This document shows, one piece after another, positions 63,484 through 64,000 of a DNA stretch of 64,000 nt; positions within the stretch are counted from its first letter, which is position 1; each line of letters starts with the position of its first letter. The notes beneath the pieces were generated by a model. The model ran no database searches and had not been told where the DNA came from. It saw only the letters and a list, made by a program, of their open reading frames with translations. A program made the translations under genes and the position numbers. Source of the stretch: Clostridium felsineum DSM 794 (GTDB lineage: Bacteria; Bacillota; Clostridia; Clostridiales; Clostridiaceae); the NCBI RefSeq assembly GCF_002006355.2, contig NZ_CP096980.1:2976001-3040000 (forward strand). The letters run 5' to 3'.

Positions 63484-64000
63484 CTAATATATTTTTATTT
63501 TTATATTCTTTTTCTTTAATATTTCTTCAAGCTTTACATCATCTTTAATAGCCTCAGTGCTTTCCTTCATAAACATTATTTTAACCGTTTGTATAATAAG
63601 CTTTATATCTAATAAAATAGAATAATTTTTTATATACATTATGTCATATTTTATTTTATCTTCTGGTGTTGTATTATACTTCCCTAAAACTTGAGCTAGT
63701 CCTGTTAACCCTGCTTTTACAAAAGTTCTGTATTTATAATCTGGTATTTCTCTTTCAAATTTTTCTACATAGAAAGGTCTTTCCGGTCTTGGACCCACTA
63801 TGCTCATATCACCTTTTAATATATTAAATAATTGTGGTATTTCATCTAACCTAGTTGCTCTCATAATTTTTCCTATTTTAGTTATCCTAGAATCATTTTC
63901 TGTAACTAAAACTGGTCCTGAATTTCTTTCCGCATTTTCTATCATAGATCTGAATTTTACTAATTTAAATTTTTTACCACCGTCTGTAACCCTTTCTTGA
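63484..64000 (-). CDS. Initiating sugar-phosphate transferase (partial)
   Basis: The visible C-terminal 172 codons belong to a WbaP/WcaJ-type polyprenyl-phosphate sugar-1-phosphate transferase. The frame runs past the right edge: reading QERVTDGGKKFKLVKFRSM comes before the first internal ATG at 63945, as in full-length enzymes. TRLDEIPQLFNILKGDMSIVG and GPRPERPFYVEKF hold the conserved catalytic-domain residues; KAGLTGLAQVLGKYN follows. It starts glycan synthesis on undecaprenyl phosphate at the cytosolic membrane face and is the first visible gene of the ABC-dependent set. Confidence 0.92.
   Translation of the reverse strand, partial: QERVTDGGKKFKLVKFRSMIENAERNSGPVLVTENDSRITKIGKIMRATRLDEIPQLFNILKGDMSIVGPRPERPFYVEKFEREIPDYKYRTFVKAGLTGLAQVLGKYNTTPEDKIKYDIMYIKNYSILLDIKLIIQTVKIMFMKESTEAIKDDVKLEEILKKKNIKIKIY

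Overview
The window is a low-GC chromosomal segment from an endospore-forming Clostridium of the C. acetobutylicum type. Signs of this are the spoIIAA-spoIIAB-sigF operon beside spoVAC-D-EB-EA, strong GGAGG ribosome sites, A+T-rich codon use and a secreted protein with six clostridial hydrophobic (ChW) repeats. The species itself cannot be named from sequence alone. No rRNA, tRNA, CRISPR array or insertion sequence was seen.

Region 1 (1-18.9 kb) is a hybrid polyketide/peptide gene cluster. A leftward operon encodes a type II thioesterase, an acyl-AMP ligase fused to a carrier protein, a free-standing acyltransferase, a two-module AT-less PKS (KS-ACP-KS-ACP-Cy) and an NRPS (A-PCP-oxidase) that runs off the left edge. 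The Cy domain motif, an adenylation pocket that reads exactly as the cysteine code, and a SagB/McbC-type oxidase together predict a thiazole-forming module that caps a short, unreduced polyketide. To the right are a LytTR regulator whose receiver lacks the phospho-acceptor Asp, and a complete acetyl-CoA carboxylase operon (accD-accA-accB-accC) that could supply malonyl-CoA. A TetR regulator closes the block. The 1.1 kb divergent control region holds several strong inverted repeats.

Region 2 (about 19.6-22.9 kb) is a small decayed accessory patch bounded by two copies of the 3' end of yebC. It holds an EndoU-type toxin gene broken by one in-frame stop, its likely immunity gene, a second broken toxin/immunity pair, and two small unknown genes.

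Region 3 (22.9-39.5 kb) is conserved core: yebC, a YigZ-like protein, a MocR regulator, a nucleotidyltransferase, hflX with an N-terminal JAMM domain, yunB, a class A penicillin-binding protein, spoVA genes, the spoIIA operon with a near-ideal SigH promoter, a CamA-like orphan DNA adenine methyltransferase next to it, a cyclodeaminase and a nitroreductase.

Region 4 (39.6-64 kb) is a cell-surface polysaccharide locus. A leftward set holds glycosyltransferases, a Wzx flippase, RmlD, a deacetylase, a TagA/WecG transferase and a Wzy/ligase. A rightward YfhO-GtrB-GT2-GtrA operon follows. Next come the ChW-repeat glucosaminidase and a second leftward set with two paralogous GT4 enzymes, a Wzt/Wzm ABC exporter and an initiating sugar-phosphate transferase cut by the right edge. 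The most novel content is the thiazole-type PKS/NRPS cluster with its own acetyl-CoA carboxylase and unusual regulators.
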